Below, in pieces: positions 27,634 to 36,106 of a stretch of DNA of 64,000 nt. The DNA is from Bacteroidales bacterium (GTDB lineage: Bacteria > Bacteroidota > Bacteroidia > Bacteroidales > UBA4417). The position numbers and the translations under genes were made by a program. How positions within the stretch are numbered: the stretch's first letter is position 1; every line of letters starts with the position of its first letter. The notes below the pieces were generated by a model. It made no database searches, had not been told where the DNA came from, and saw only the letters and a program-made list of their open reading frames with translations. The stretch covers positions 1 through 64,000 of the forward strand of contig JAURYB010000026.1 of the NCBI GenBank assembly GCA_030654075.1, in the 5' to 3' direction.

Positions 27634-27851
27634 GACTTTTTTTAGGAAATAATAATCATGCTTTGCTTTTTTTACTAACATATAGTTGAAAAACTGAAAT
27701 AAGTGATTCTTAAGGTGTTCTAATAATGTGTCAACAATTGTATTTAAGGCTAATCTCTCCTGTAATTCCTTCTTTATTTTTGATAATCAAAGAGAACCTT
27801 CTTTTTTAAGTTTGAATAATTATTAAGCAAAAAGTATTCAGGGGAAAAGTC

Positions 27852-27859
27852 TACATTTG
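27852..27859 (+). promoter_or_regulatory. -7 box of trmH (decides the start)
   Basis: TACATTTG is a perfect TAnnTTTG. Its last three bases coincide with a possible TTG start at 27857, so that codon would not be transcribed; a downstream ATG must be used. Confidence 0.6.
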
Positions 27860-27871
27860 ACTAATCGTAAA

Positions 27872-28582
27872 ATGAGAATGAACATAGGTATGGAAGATTT
27901 AGTATATAAAACAAGTTTGAGTAATTTTTTCAGGAATCTGAAGCTGGAAAAACGCAATGAGCTGATGGACAGTGTTCTGGCAGACCGTACAAGGTATATT
28001 ACTGTTGCCCTCGAAAATATCTATCAGCCTCACAATGCGAGCGCCGTGCTGCGTTCGTGCGATTGCTTCGGAGTTCAGGATGTTCATATTATTGAAAACT
28101 CATACGGATATGAGCTGAATCCTCATGTTTCATTAGGTGCCGCGCAATGGCTAACTTTACACCGGCATAATATCCTGGATAATAATACAAAGGAATGCAT
28201 CGATGGATTAAAAAATGACGGTTACCGGATCGTTGCAACAACTCCAGATCCAAAAGCAGTTTCAATTCACGATTTTGATGTTGCGAAAGGCAAATTCGCA
28301 TTGCTTTTCGGAACTGAGAAATTTGGCCTTACTCCCGAAGCGTTTGAAATGGCTGATGAGTATATTCGGATTCCAATGTATGGATTTACCGAGAGTTTTA
28401 ATATTTCGGTTTCGGTTTCTCTTTGTCTTTTCCATTTTACGGAGCGGATCAGGGTCGAAAAAGCAAATTGGCAGTTGTCAGAAGAAGAACAAACCGATAT
28501 TTACCTGCAATGGTTTCGGAATACCATAACCAATAGTGAAATGATTGAGCGGAAATTTCATGGAGAATACTTCTCTAAATAG
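27872..28582 (+). CDS. trmH: tRNA (guanosine-2'-O)-methyltransferase TrmH family
   Basis: The protein is about 236 aa from the ATG at 27872; ATGs at 27878 and 27890 are also possible. SPOUT motifs are clear: ITVALENIYQPHNASAVLRS with the catalytic Arg, IENSYGYELNPHVSLGAAQW, FALLFGTEKFGLTPEAFEMAD and FTESFNISVSVSLCLF. The C-terminal extension after the SPOUT core agrees with TrmH rather than RlmB. It methylates the ribose of G18 in tRNA. A TTG at 27857 overlaps the promoter box and is rejected. Confidence 0.88.
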   Translation: MRMNIGMEDLVYKTSLSNFFRNLKLEKRNELMDSVLADRTRYITVALENIYQPHNASAVLRSCDCFGVQDVHIIENSYGYELNPHVSLGAAQWLTLHRHNILDNNTKECIDGLKNDGYRIVATTPDPKAVSIHDFDVAKGKFALLFGTEKFGLTPEAFEMADEYIRIPMYGFTESFNISVSVSLCLFHFTERIRVEKANWQLSEEEQTDIYLQWFRNTITNSEMIERKFHGEYFSK

Positions 28583-28733
28583 TCATAAATATTTATGACT
28601 GCCATACTATGGTCAATCCTAAAAATTATTATATACTCCGGCTAAATTTAACAGAAATATTTTTTTATTTGCGATGAGAACCAATTTTTATTAATTTTAC
28701 ACCACGACCATAACAACTTAAATACTATATATC

Positions 28734-29003
28734 ATGGGAAAAGGAGATCAAAAATCACGTAGAGGCAAAATTATTATTGGTTCCAGCGGCGTTCGCAGGC
28801 CAAAATCCTCTAAATCAAAAGCCTTAGTTAAAGTTGAAGCAGTTGAAAAGATTAAAACGGTTGCTGAAAAACCAAAAGCTGAGCCTAAACCAAAGGTTAA
28901 AGTTGCTGAACCAGTTGCCATTACTGAGACTGAAGTAGCTGTTACTCCTGAAAAAGTTGTTAAGAAAGCTGTGAAAAAGGTAAAAGAAGAAGCTGCTGAA
29001 TAA
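28734..29003 (+). CDS. 30S ribosomal protein bTHX with a long acidic/basic tail
   Basis: The 89-aa protein opens MGKGDQKSRRGKIIIGSSGV followed by RRPK, the bTHX signature known from Thermus, where the mature protein is only about 26 residues. After residue 25 comes a roughly 64-residue low-complexity tail rich in Lys, Glu, Val, Ala and Pro (VEKIKTVAEKPKAEPKPKVK and similar). The N-terminus should sit in the head of the 30S subunit. The tail is unlikely to be folded, and its role is unknown. A terminator lies directly downstream. Confidence 0.82.
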   Translation: MGKGDQKSRRGKIIIGSSGVRRPKSSKSKALVKVEAVEKIKTVAEKPKAEPKPKVKVAEPVAITETEVAVTPEKVVKKAVKKVKEEAAE

Positions 29004-29028
29004 GAATAATACTTTTAAGTACTAAGTT

Positions 29029-30423
29029 TTAATCATGTGAGGGAAGAAGTTCTCTCACATTTTTTTTGTACACGTTTCCCCGTTCTTCAAAATTCTTAAA
29101 CATATCATAACTTGCGGCAGCCGGCGAAAGAAGGCATATTTTTCCTTTATAAGTTATTTCGCTTGCAATTGTTACCACTTGTTTAAAATCATTTGCTGAA
29201 TAAAAGTGAATATTCCCAACACCGTAGTCACTGAATTCCTTCTTCATGCGGAGACCAGCTTCGCCCACAAATATTATATTTGAGACTCCGCATGAATTTA
29301 AATAAGGATACAGGATATCATATTCAATTCCCCGGTCGAAGCCACCTAGAATAACAGTATCTACAATCTGTAGTGTTTTAATAGCTTCGATGGTTGCTTC
29401 CGGAATGGTTGCTATTGAATCATTATACCAAATTATGCTTTCAAAATTCCCAACCAACTCAATGCGATGTTCAAGGCCGTTAAATGATTTGATTCCCGAA
29501 CTGATTTGATGCGTGGATACACCACTCAGGTAGCATGCTGCGCTGGCAGCCATTATATTGTAAATGTTATGATGCCCTTTCAGTGGTTGGCCCTGGCTGG
29601 TATCGTATAATTTAATTACTCTTCGTCCATAATGGAGCTCAATCCATTCATTATTAATTCTCAGTTCAGTTTTTGAACCGGGCTCCAATGAAAATGCCAG
29701 TGACTGAGTTTCAAGCTCAACTGAATTTTTCAAAAGCTGGTTAATGGTTTCATTATCCTGGTTGTAAAGAAAATAATCAGATGCGCCCTGGTATTTCCCA
29801 ATATTAAATTTGGCTGACTGGTATTCAAGGTACGTGTAATAATGATCCAGGTGTTCCTGGAAAAGATTTAGGAAAACCGCGATATGAGGAGCGTGCGATA
29901 TGTACTCAAGCTGATGTGACGACAGTTCCAGAACAATTATCGTATCAGCTCCGATATCGTTAATACAATCAAATGGAGGAATTCCAATATTTCCAACCAA
30001 AAGAGTGTTTACACCCGAGTTTTTCAGGATATGAAATACCAGGCTTGAAGTGGTGCTTTTCCCTTTTGTTCCTGTAATACCAATAGATTGATGTCCATAG
30101 CACTGGAGAAAAATATCGGTTTGTGAAGTTAAATGAACCTTTTTTAATTCTTTTGGCAACGTATTGGACGGAATTCCCGGCGATTTAATTGCAGCATCAA
30201 ATTCATCGATGTGTTGCATGCAGTCTTTTCCCGAAATAAATTGAAGATTGGGATCATTCCTCAGAATCTCATCATTCTTTACTTTATCGTTTTCATCAAT
30301 TATAGTTAAAGTCTTGATAGGGAAAACTTTGCGTATAAGCTTATAGGTTGACCGCCCTTCACGTCCAAATCCTAATAAAGCCAGGGATTTATTTTCGAAA
30401 AGGGTTTTTATCAATTCGTTCAT
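29029..30423 (-). CDS. MurD-like ligase, probable UDP-MurNAc-L-Ala:L-Glu ligase MurD2
   Basis: This 464-aa Mur ligase has the ATP site GITGTKGKST (115-124), LELSSHQLE (166-173), LEHRIELVG (318-325) and the MurD-like C-terminus LLSPAAASYDMFKNFEERGN. Where canonical MurD has NDSKATN, this protein reads NDSIATIPEAT (334-344), losing the Lys and Asn. It overlaps by 4 bp (ATGA) with a PP-loop protein resembling MurL. In Xanthomonas, MurD2 adds L-Glu to UDP-MurNAc-L-Ala and MurL epimerises it. The same pairing here makes MurD2 the better call than MurD, but it is an inference. Confidence 0.75.
   Translation of the reverse strand: MNELIKTLFENKSLALLGFGREGRSTYKLIRKVFPIKTLTIIDENDKVKNDEILRNDPNLQFISGKDCMQHIDEFDAAIKSPGIPSNTLPKELKKVHLTSQTDIFLQCYGHQSIGITGTKGKSTTSSLVFHILKNSGVNTLLVGNIGIPPFDCINDIGADTIIVLELSSHQLEYISHAPHIAVFLNLFQEHLDHYYTYLEYQSAKFNIGKYQGASDYFLYNQDNETINQLLKNSVELETQSLAFSLEPGSKTELRINNEWIELHYGRRVIKLYDTSQGQPLKGHHNIYNIMAASAACYLSGVSTHQISSGIKSFNGLEHRIELVGNFESIIWYNDSIATIPEATIEAIKTLQIVDTVILGGFDRGIEYDILYPYLNSCGVSNIIFVGEAGLRMKKEFSDYGVGNIHFYSANDFKQVVTIASEITYKGKICLLSPAAASYDMFKNFEERGNVYKKNVRELLPSHD
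29035..29068 (+). terminator. Terminator of the bTHX gene, inside the 3' end of murD2
   Basis: ATGTGAG (29035-29041) pairs with CTCACAT (29054-29060), followed by eight T on the plus strand. The hairpin falls within the last codons of the convergent murD2 gene. Confidence 0.7.
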
Positions 30424-31817
30424 TTGAGTTTCTGTTTAATGATTTCAAGGAATCTGGATTCCAGGAAATGATCGTTGTTAAATTCATTCAGTATTTTGTC
30501 AGCAAGCCTTACATCGCCGTGCGAAAAATTGGTTGTATTGCTGTAATAGTCAATAAGTAACGGAAGCTTTTCGTGTTTGTGCCTGGCAATGTACATATGA
30601 AGAGCCGCGTTTACTTCGTCAATTGTACCCACACATTCAAATGGTTTTACTTCGTCAATACCGGTAAGTTCTTTCAGGTATCCCAGCATCTGAGGAAGCT
30701 CAAACAGGTTTTTACCAAAAATATGAACCATTTCAATCACTGGTATAAACGGGCTAAGGATGGTAAATGCAAACAGGCATTTGGAGCAATTGCAGCACCA
30801 TATATCCGTTTTGCTGCCAGCATTACAACTTTTAAAAACAGGATAATATTTGACTTGTTCAGCAAATAACTGTGCTATTCTGAGTTCATTCAGTGGCCTG
30901 AGAAAACTGAAATAATTAAAATCGGCTGAAATATATTGTTTCACGTAATCCCTGAAATCCGATTCAAAAGCAAATGATTTTGAATATTGATGATTCACAT
31001 CCGTTCCGGCAACTGTAGGTTCGTTGGCGCTTGATTCGTTTGATAACGCGATATGCCTGTGACCCGAAATAGCCGAAACAAGCAAACTATAAAAAGCCAG
31101 CATTGCCGAAAAAGGAGTATGTCCATTCAGGAATCCCTGTGCATTCAATTCCAGTAAAAGTGGATCGATTCGTCGCTTGACTTCAATAAAACCATCTTTT
31201 CCAAAACCGGCAACCCGGACACATTCGAGGGTGGCGCCTCTTGGATTCATGATAAACGGGCGGATTTGTTCCGTTTTTTTGAGTAGTTCTAAAGTTACAA
31301 CTGAATCTTTTCCGCCCCCTATCGGGACAATTACAGTTTCATCAAGGCTTACAGATTGAGGTGCAATGGTTTCACCCGAAGAAGAAATCGTCATAAATTC
31401 CTTCAACGATGTTTGAATTTCATTTGTATAAAAGAATTCACCAAGGCCCTGGTAGTAAACATTTTTCCACCAGGAAACCTGTACTTCAGAAAGTTTTTGT
31501 CCTTTGATTATGACCTGTGGCGGACAAGCTGATTTCCAATAGCTTATCAGTTCGATAAGGCCGATATGAAAAAGCAGGTTATGGTAGAGCGGCGTTTGAA
31601 GTTCCTCTTTTGAAGGAAAGTTTAGAAAAAATCGTTTCCTGGGAATGCTGAATTCAGGATTAAAAGTAAATTTCCCGGCCAGGTTAAATTCATATTTCAC
31701 ATTTAATCCGTTCGCGTCGATATTCGTTTCAAATCCGACATATTCCATAAAAGGATATTCTTCCTGAAGTTGAAGAAATTTTTTCTGTCCGGCCGATTTT
31801 TCAGGGTCACTTGTCAT
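30420..31817 (-). CDS. PP-loop ATPase resembling MurL, UDP-MurNAc-L-Ala-L-Glu epimerase
   Basis: The protein is 465 aa and has no signal peptide. A PP-loop VPIGGGKDSVVTLELL (GGGKDS at 167-172) indicates an adenylating ATP pyrophosphatase. Other conserved-looking segments are ALSNESSANEPT (257-268), FSFLRPLNELRIAQLF (303-318) and a cysteine cluster CCNCSKC (341-347). Both the architecture and the translational coupling to a MurD2-like ligase match MurL, the ATP-dependent glycopeptidyl-glutamate epimerase of Xanthomonas. It would convert the terminal L-Glu of UDP-MurNAc-L-Ala-L-Glu to D-Glu. Recognition rests on motifs and context, not on an alignment. Confidence 0.7.
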   Translation of the reverse strand: MTSDPEKSAGQKKFLQLQEEYPFMEYVGFETNIDANGLNVKYEFNLAGKFTFNPEFSIPRKRFFLNFPSKEELQTPLYHNLLFHIGLIELISYWKSACPPQVIIKGQKLSEVQVSWWKNVYYQGLGEFFYTNEIQTSLKEFMTISSSGETIAPQSVSLDETVIVPIGGGKDSVVTLELLKKTEQIRPFIMNPRGATLECVRVAGFGKDGFIEVKRRIDPLLLELNAQGFLNGHTPFSAMLAFYSLLVSAISGHRHIALSNESSANEPTVAGTDVNHQYSKSFAFESDFRDYVKQYISADFNYFSFLRPLNELRIAQLFAEQVKYYPVFKSCNAGSKTDIWCCNCSKCLFAFTILSPFIPVIEMVHIFGKNLFELPQMLGYLKELTGIDEVKPFECVGTIDEVNAALHMYIARHKHEKLPLLIDYYSNTTNFSHGDVRLADKILNEFNNDHFLESRFLEIIKQKLK

Positions 31818-31863
31818 GTCAGCAATAAAAAAACTAAAAAGATTTTTAAATGTATTCGAACGT

Positions 31864-31871
31864 CAAAGATA
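31864..31871 (-). promoter_or_regulatory. -7 box of the murL-murD2 operon
   Basis: The minus strand reads TATCTTTG, a perfect TAnnTTTG, 46 bp upstream of the murL start at 31817. Confidence 0.45.
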
Positions 31872-32097
31872 AAACAATCACACAATCTGGGGAATAGTTT
31901 TCCGTTACTTAAAATAATGAATGACTTTGACTGAAAAAATCACTAACTTTACTTTCATTGTATATGACTTTGCGGCATTGCGTTAAATGTACTTTTACCG
32001 CAAGGGCGCAACGATAAAACAAAGGAGGCTAAGTTTCATGATTATCAGTGTTTGAATTTTAAAGTGAAGAAGTAATTATACTAAATTTGAAACGATT

Positions 32098-32658
32098 ATG
32101 TTACCAGATCAGAATCCAACCGGTGGCCGTATCCTTGTAAGTCAACCTTCACTTAGCGACAGGTTTTTCAGCAGGTCGGTGGTGTTGCTGGCTGAGCACG
32201 GTCCGGATGGAAGTTTTGGATTTATCGTGAATAAACCGGCAAATATCCGCCTCAGTAAAGTAAGTGGCGAATTTGGTGATTTTGATACCGATCTTTACCT
32301 GGGTGGCCCGGTTCACGTTAATAACCTTTTCTATGTTCACTCAAAGGGTGATATCATCAAAGACAGTCTGAAAATTATTGAGGGCGTTTATTGGGGAGGA
32401 GATCTGCAAGAAATCCGGAAATTGATTTCCTCCGGGAAAATTACAGATAAGGATATACGGTTTTATGCAGGGTATTCAGGATGGGAACCTAAACAACTGG
32501 ATAGGGAAATGAAAGAAAAATCGTGGATCGTTCTCGATGGGCTGAATCGCTATGTTTTTGGGCCAAGACCAACCATTTTATGGAAGAAAATTGTACTTAC
32601 CCTTGGCGAGGAATACGCACCCTGGGTGAATTATCCGTATGATCCGAATATGAACTAA
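32098..32658 (+). CDS. YqgE/AlgH family protein (DUF179)
   Basis: The 186-aa protein shows the family pattern: GRILVSQPSLSDRFFSRSVV, LLAEHGPDGSFGFIVNKPAN, LYLGGPVHVNNLFYVH, IRFYAGYSGWEPKQLDREMK and a C-terminal Trp-containing segment. The family is widespread and has no confirmed biochemical function; it was once described as a transcriptional regulator of alginate synthesis. The 280-bp upstream gap contains a partial CGCAAGGGCGCAAC repeat near 32000 and no gene. Confidence 0.88.
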   Translation: MLPDQNPTGGRILVSQPSLSDRFFSRSVVLLAEHGPDGSFGFIVNKPANIRLSKVSGEFGDFDTDLYLGGPVHVNNLFYVHSKGDIIKDSLKIIEGVYWGGDLQEIRKLISSGKITDKDIRFYAGYSGWEPKQLDREMKEKSWIVLDGLNRYVFGPRPTILWKKIVLTLGEEYAPWVNYPYDPNMN

Positions 32659-32704
32659 GAGATTATAATGAAGATAGATTAAATATTCTTAAAACCTTTT
32701 TTTT

Positions 32705-32809
32705 GATTTTAGAACAAGGAATGTCGATTAACGATTTATAAATTTATCTTAATAATGAATCTTTGAATTTCTTCTAAAATCTAGAATCGTTAATCCTTGT
32801 TCTTAAATA
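32705..32809. repeat. MITE-like hairpin element (AGAACAAGGA), copy 1
   Basis: The left arm GATTTTAGAACAAGGA (32705-32720) and right arm TCCTTGTTCTTAAATA (32794-32809) form near-perfect terminal inverted repeats of a 105-bp element. Pairing continues inside (ATTAACGATT with AATCGTTAAT). It lies between two convergent genes. A second copy with perfect 16-bp arms is at 59060-59157. No coding capacity. Confidence 0.85.
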
Positions 32810-32842
32810 TCTTATTCTTACATATATAGGCAATACATTCTT

Positions 32843-33460
32843 TTATAAAATATTCGACAGTATTGAAAACAACCTCACAATAAGCTCTGGTTTCAACACA
32901 ATGGTGAAAACAAAACCAAATATCGCACCCCAGAAATGCGCATCGTGGCCAACATTATCAATATTCTTCTTTCCCATATAAGCCGAATAAATCAGGTACA
33001 GAACCCCGAATATAATTGATGGTATGCCGATCGGGATCGGGAAAAGAGTGAGTTTTCCAAGCGGATCGAACAGAATGTACGTAAATACAACAGCGGAAAC
33101 CGCGCCTGAAGCTCCAACTGCCGTATAACTATAATCATCTTTGTGCTTACCGTATGCCGGAAGTGTTGATAATGCTGTTCCACCAACATAAAGCAGTATA
33201 AAGTATAGTATTCCTTTTACGCCAAATAGCTGTGCATAATATTGTTCCACAATCTGTCCGAAGGAATACAAAACCATCATATTGATGAATAAATGTATCC
33301 AGTCGGCGTGAATCAGGGCATAGGACAGAAACCGGTAACTGTTCTTGAAATGCTTGATGTCATAAGCATTAAAAGCTAGCCTCCGGAAAATTTCATGATT
33401 GTTAAAAGCAAGCAATGAAACGATAACCGTAATTGCAATAATGATTATTGTAACTGACAT
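32843..33460 (-). CDS. Rhomboid-family intramembrane serine protease
   Basis: The protein is 205 aa with six hydrophobic helices. The rhomboid catalytic elements are present: HADWIHLFIN (His56, Asn60), the serine motif VGASGAVSA (Ser118) and the partner histidine in DAHFWGAIFG (His175). It cleaves transmembrane substrates in the inner membrane; no substrate is evident. It starts 6 bp after the end of the upstream membrane-protein gene and is very likely cotranscribed with it. Confidence 0.9.
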   Translation of the reverse strand: MSVTIIIIAITVIVSLLAFNNHEIFRRLAFNAYDIKHFKNSYRFLSYALIHADWIHLFINMMVLYSFGQIVEQYYAQLFGVKGILYFILLYVGGTALSTLPAYGKHKDDYSYTAVGASGAVSAVVFTYILFDPLGKLTLFPIPIGIPSIIFGVLYLIYSAYMGKKNIDNVGHDAHFWGAIFGFVFTIVLKPELIVRLFSILSNIL

Positions 33461-33466
33461 ATGGAT

Positions 33467-34318
33467 TTAAAGTTTAGGCGCTTTGGTATGGTCGATTTCG
33501 GATCCTAGAACACTGTGAGGAATGAGGTAAACAATCATGACCATGACAGCAGCAAACGCGGGCCAGAATTTGTTTTTCGGGTCTTTCCTGAGTTTGAAAA
33601 TAGCAACAACCCAGGCTAAAACCATAACTAATGTTTTGTTATCGGTCATATCGCCCAGGCGAAACAGGTTAAATGTTCCGTCGCCAGCTAATGGCCAGCC
33701 TGTCCAGTAGGCTCCAAAAGCATATTTCTGTACTACGGGACCTAATATCAAACCGCCAAGAACAAGCAACGCTAAGGTCGATAACGCGAGTTTATAAGTC
33801 CTGGCTCCACCAATAAGCGCTTCAATGGCAGTACGCGTACTAAATAAAAGACCCAGGAACATGGCTAGAATATGAGGAATTAAAATGTATAAAGGTACCG
33901 GACCTTTAAAACGCATGACCACAAATTCATCTTTCTTTGCTTTGAGTACAACTTGTTCGCTGCCACTGCTAAGTGTGATTTCATACATCATTTTGCCGGC
34001 TGCCGGTTGAGTTGGCATCATAAAAAATAATGTATCGTTTCGTCGGATTAACGGTACGGTTGTTAAACTGTCGTTGCTTTTATAACGCTTATATGTAATT
34101 GTTCCTTTAATGTTAGTATCCGGTACGTTTAACGCAATCTCAGCATCTTTATCATTTTCGGCTGTGCGTATCAGTTTGTATTTTATTTCATTGCCATTTA
34201 AGGTGGCTTTACCTGAGATAGGGTACGTTGGTCCGGTTCTTTTCTGATAACTGGCCATAGCAATTGTAAAAAATACGGCGAATATCCACCACAAGGTCGA
34301 TTTTAATTTAAGATTCAT
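33467..34318 (-). CDS. Conserved hypothetical membrane protein with Trp-rich motif
   Basis: The 283-aa protein has an N-terminal helix (about 8-25), a beta-rich extracytoplasmic domain (about 30-140) and four C-terminal helices (about 147-270). The segment between the second and third of these contains KYAFGAYWTGWPLAGD then DMTDNKTLV, loosely like the WGxxWxWD motif of heme-handling CcsA/CcmF proteins, but the histidines expected there are not evident. I do not recognise a named family. A -7 box precedes it, and it forms an operon with the rhomboid protease, which might act on it or share its substrate. Confidence 0.65.
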   Translation of the reverse strand: MNLKLKSTLWWIFAVFFTIAMASYQKRTGPTYPISGKATLNGNEIKYKLIRTAENDKDAEIALNVPDTNIKGTITYKRYKSNDSLTTVPLIRRNDTLFFMMPTQPAAGKMMYEITLSSGSEQVVLKAKKDEFVVMRFKGPVPLYILIPHILAMFLGLLFSTRTAIEALIGGARTYKLALSTLALLVLGGLILGPVVQKYAFGAYWTGWPLAGDGTFNLFRLGDMTDNKTLVMVLAWVVAIFKLRKDPKNKFWPAFAAVMVMIVYLIPHSVLGSEIDHTKAPKL

Positions 34319-34346
34319 ATCTGGTTTTTTGATTTTGAATTTGCGG

Positions 34347-34354
34347 CAAAAATA
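34347..34354 (-). promoter_or_regulatory. -7 box of the membrane protein-rhomboid operon
   Basis: The minus strand reads TATTTTTG, a perfect TAnnTTTG, 29 bp before the start at 34318. Confidence 0.5.
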
Positions 34355-34521
34355 TCTTATTATTTTAATATATCGAAGTTAAATATTACTTTACGATTAT
34401 TTTTTAATTAAAGATGAGTGCTTATGAAATAAACCAAACGATTTTCCGTTTGTAAAATTACTTACCTTTTAACTGCTAAAATTTGACTGCTGTTATACAA
34501 ACGCATTTCTTGAAAGTACAA

Positions 34522-36000
34522 ATGAGCTTTTCTAAATCATTTGTATTTATACTGATACTATTTAGCTTTAATTCCCTGCATGCACAGGAAATGCTGGGAA
34601 TCGTTAACAGCAGTTATGCAGGAATAACAGGATCGGTAATTAATCCGGCAGTCACAGTAACTTCTCCTTTTTATATAGACATCAATTTAGTTTCAGGCAA
34701 TTTTTTTGCCGAAAATAATTATATTTATATTGCTAAAGAGGATTACCGGTTTAGCCGCTTTCTCAGTAAAAATCCTCAGTTTCCTACCCATGAACCAGGG
34801 AATATGATCGTGTACGATTATTATAATACAAAGAACAAAAAAGCATTTGCCAGTGCGAGGCTTATTGGTCCATCATTTGCAGTTACAGTAGGCAGGCATT
34901 CGTTTGGTATTGTAACTGGTGCGCGAAGCGTATCATCTACAAAAAATGTTCCATATGATATCGCAAAATTTGCATTTGAAAGACGCAATTTTCCCCCGCT
35001 TAATGGAACTAATTTTGTCAGCAACCAAAACATATATAGCGCGGAATTAGCCTGGATGGAGAACGGTATAAATTATTCATATGTTGTAAAGCAAAGAGGT
35101 CTTGATTACTGGGCTGCCGGTATTACAGTGAAGGATTTAAGGGGGTATGGAGGTGGATACGTGTATCTGGATAATGTTGATTATTTTCTGCCCAATGCTG
35201 ATACGTTGATTATTAATAACATCATTGGAGAAGGCGGATATTCATTGCCGCTGGATTATCAAACCAATGAATATATAAAGGATCCGCTTTTCAGAGGTAA
35301 AGGAATAGGGTTTGATATAGGAGTAATATATCAGAAAAAGAAGAAAGAAGTTCAGAATGAACATATTAGTTCGCTTTGCGCTCAGAATTATACACCGTAT
35401 CAATATAAAATCGGTATATCGTTGCTCGATATCGGGCGGGTGAAATTTACACAGAATGCAGAGAAACTTGTTTTTGATAATGTTTCTACAACATGGGATG
35501 ATCTTTCAAATGCAACAATTAATAGCGTTGATGATTTTACAACGCTTTTAAGTAACCAATTCTACGGGAACCCGACGGAAATTGTACAGGGAAACGAAAT
35601 CAACATTGCTTTGCCGACAGCTTTAAGTGTTCAGGCAGATGTGAATTATTATAAAAACTGGTTTGTAAATGGTATTATTGTTTATCCGATTCGTTTTTCC
35701 AAATCAGGGTTGATCAGACCCGTATTATTCGGAATAACACCACGTTACGAAACATCCCTTTTTGACATTAGCATGCCGGTTACACTCTTTGACTGGACCA
35801 AACCACGTATTGGACTCAGTGCCCGATTCCTGTCATTTTTCGTTGGAACCGAAAAGATCAGCGGCTTTTTTCACTACAAAGATTTCACTGGCCTTGACTT
35901 TTATTTCGGTGTGAAATTATGGTTAAAGAAGGGACATTGCCGGAATAAGAAGACGGGCGATAATTGCGGGATTGAAGAGTATAAATTGTTTAGAAAATAA
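34522..36000 (+). CDS. DUF5723-family outer-membrane-type protein
   Basis: The protein is about 492 aa from the ATG at 34522, which opens directly into a signal peptide (MSFSKSFVFILILFSF, ending LHAQ). The mature part begins MLGIVNSSYAGITGSVINPA, the opening seen in DUF5723 proteins, and continues with alternating aromatic and glycine patterns typical of a beta-barrel. The C-terminus contains FFHYKDFTGLDFYFGVKLWL. These proteins are predicted outer-membrane beta-barrels of the PorV/FadL-like type in Bacteroidota; function is unknown. A TTG at 34483 would add an unlikely N-terminal extension. Confidence 0.78.
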   Translation: MSFSKSFVFILILFSFNSLHAQEMLGIVNSSYAGITGSVINPAVTVTSPFYIDINLVSGNFFAENNYIYIAKEDYRFSRFLSKNPQFPTHEPGNMIVYDYYNTKNKKAFASARLIGPSFAVTVGRHSFGIVTGARSVSSTKNVPYDIAKFAFERRNFPPLNGTNFVSNQNIYSAELAWMENGINYSYVVKQRGLDYWAAGITVKDLRGYGGGYVYLDNVDYFLPNADTLIINNIIGEGGYSLPLDYQTNEYIKDPLFRGKGIGFDIGVIYQKKKKEVQNEHISSLCAQNYTPYQYKIGISLLDIGRVKFTQNAEKLVFDNVSTTWDDLSNATINSVDDFTTLLSNQFYGNPTEIVQGNEINIALPTALSVQADVNYYKNWFVNGIIVYPIRFSKSGLIRPVLFGITPRYETSLFDISMPVTLFDWTKPRIGLSARFLSFFVGTEKISGFFHYKDFTGLDFYFGVKLWLKKGHCRNKKTGDNCGIEEYKLFRK

Positions 36001-36106
36001 AATGCCGGATAGTTTGATAGTTGAAAAATGCTATTCAGAAATATTTGTATCACATCTTCAGTAACTTTAAATTGATTACGGTGAAACTATCCTGGACATC
36101 TTTGGC

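Noticed and set aside
27607-27681. Longer N-terminus of the TPR protein
   Set aside because: A perfect promoter -7 box lies within it and the ATG at 27606 fits the membrane-anchor topology.
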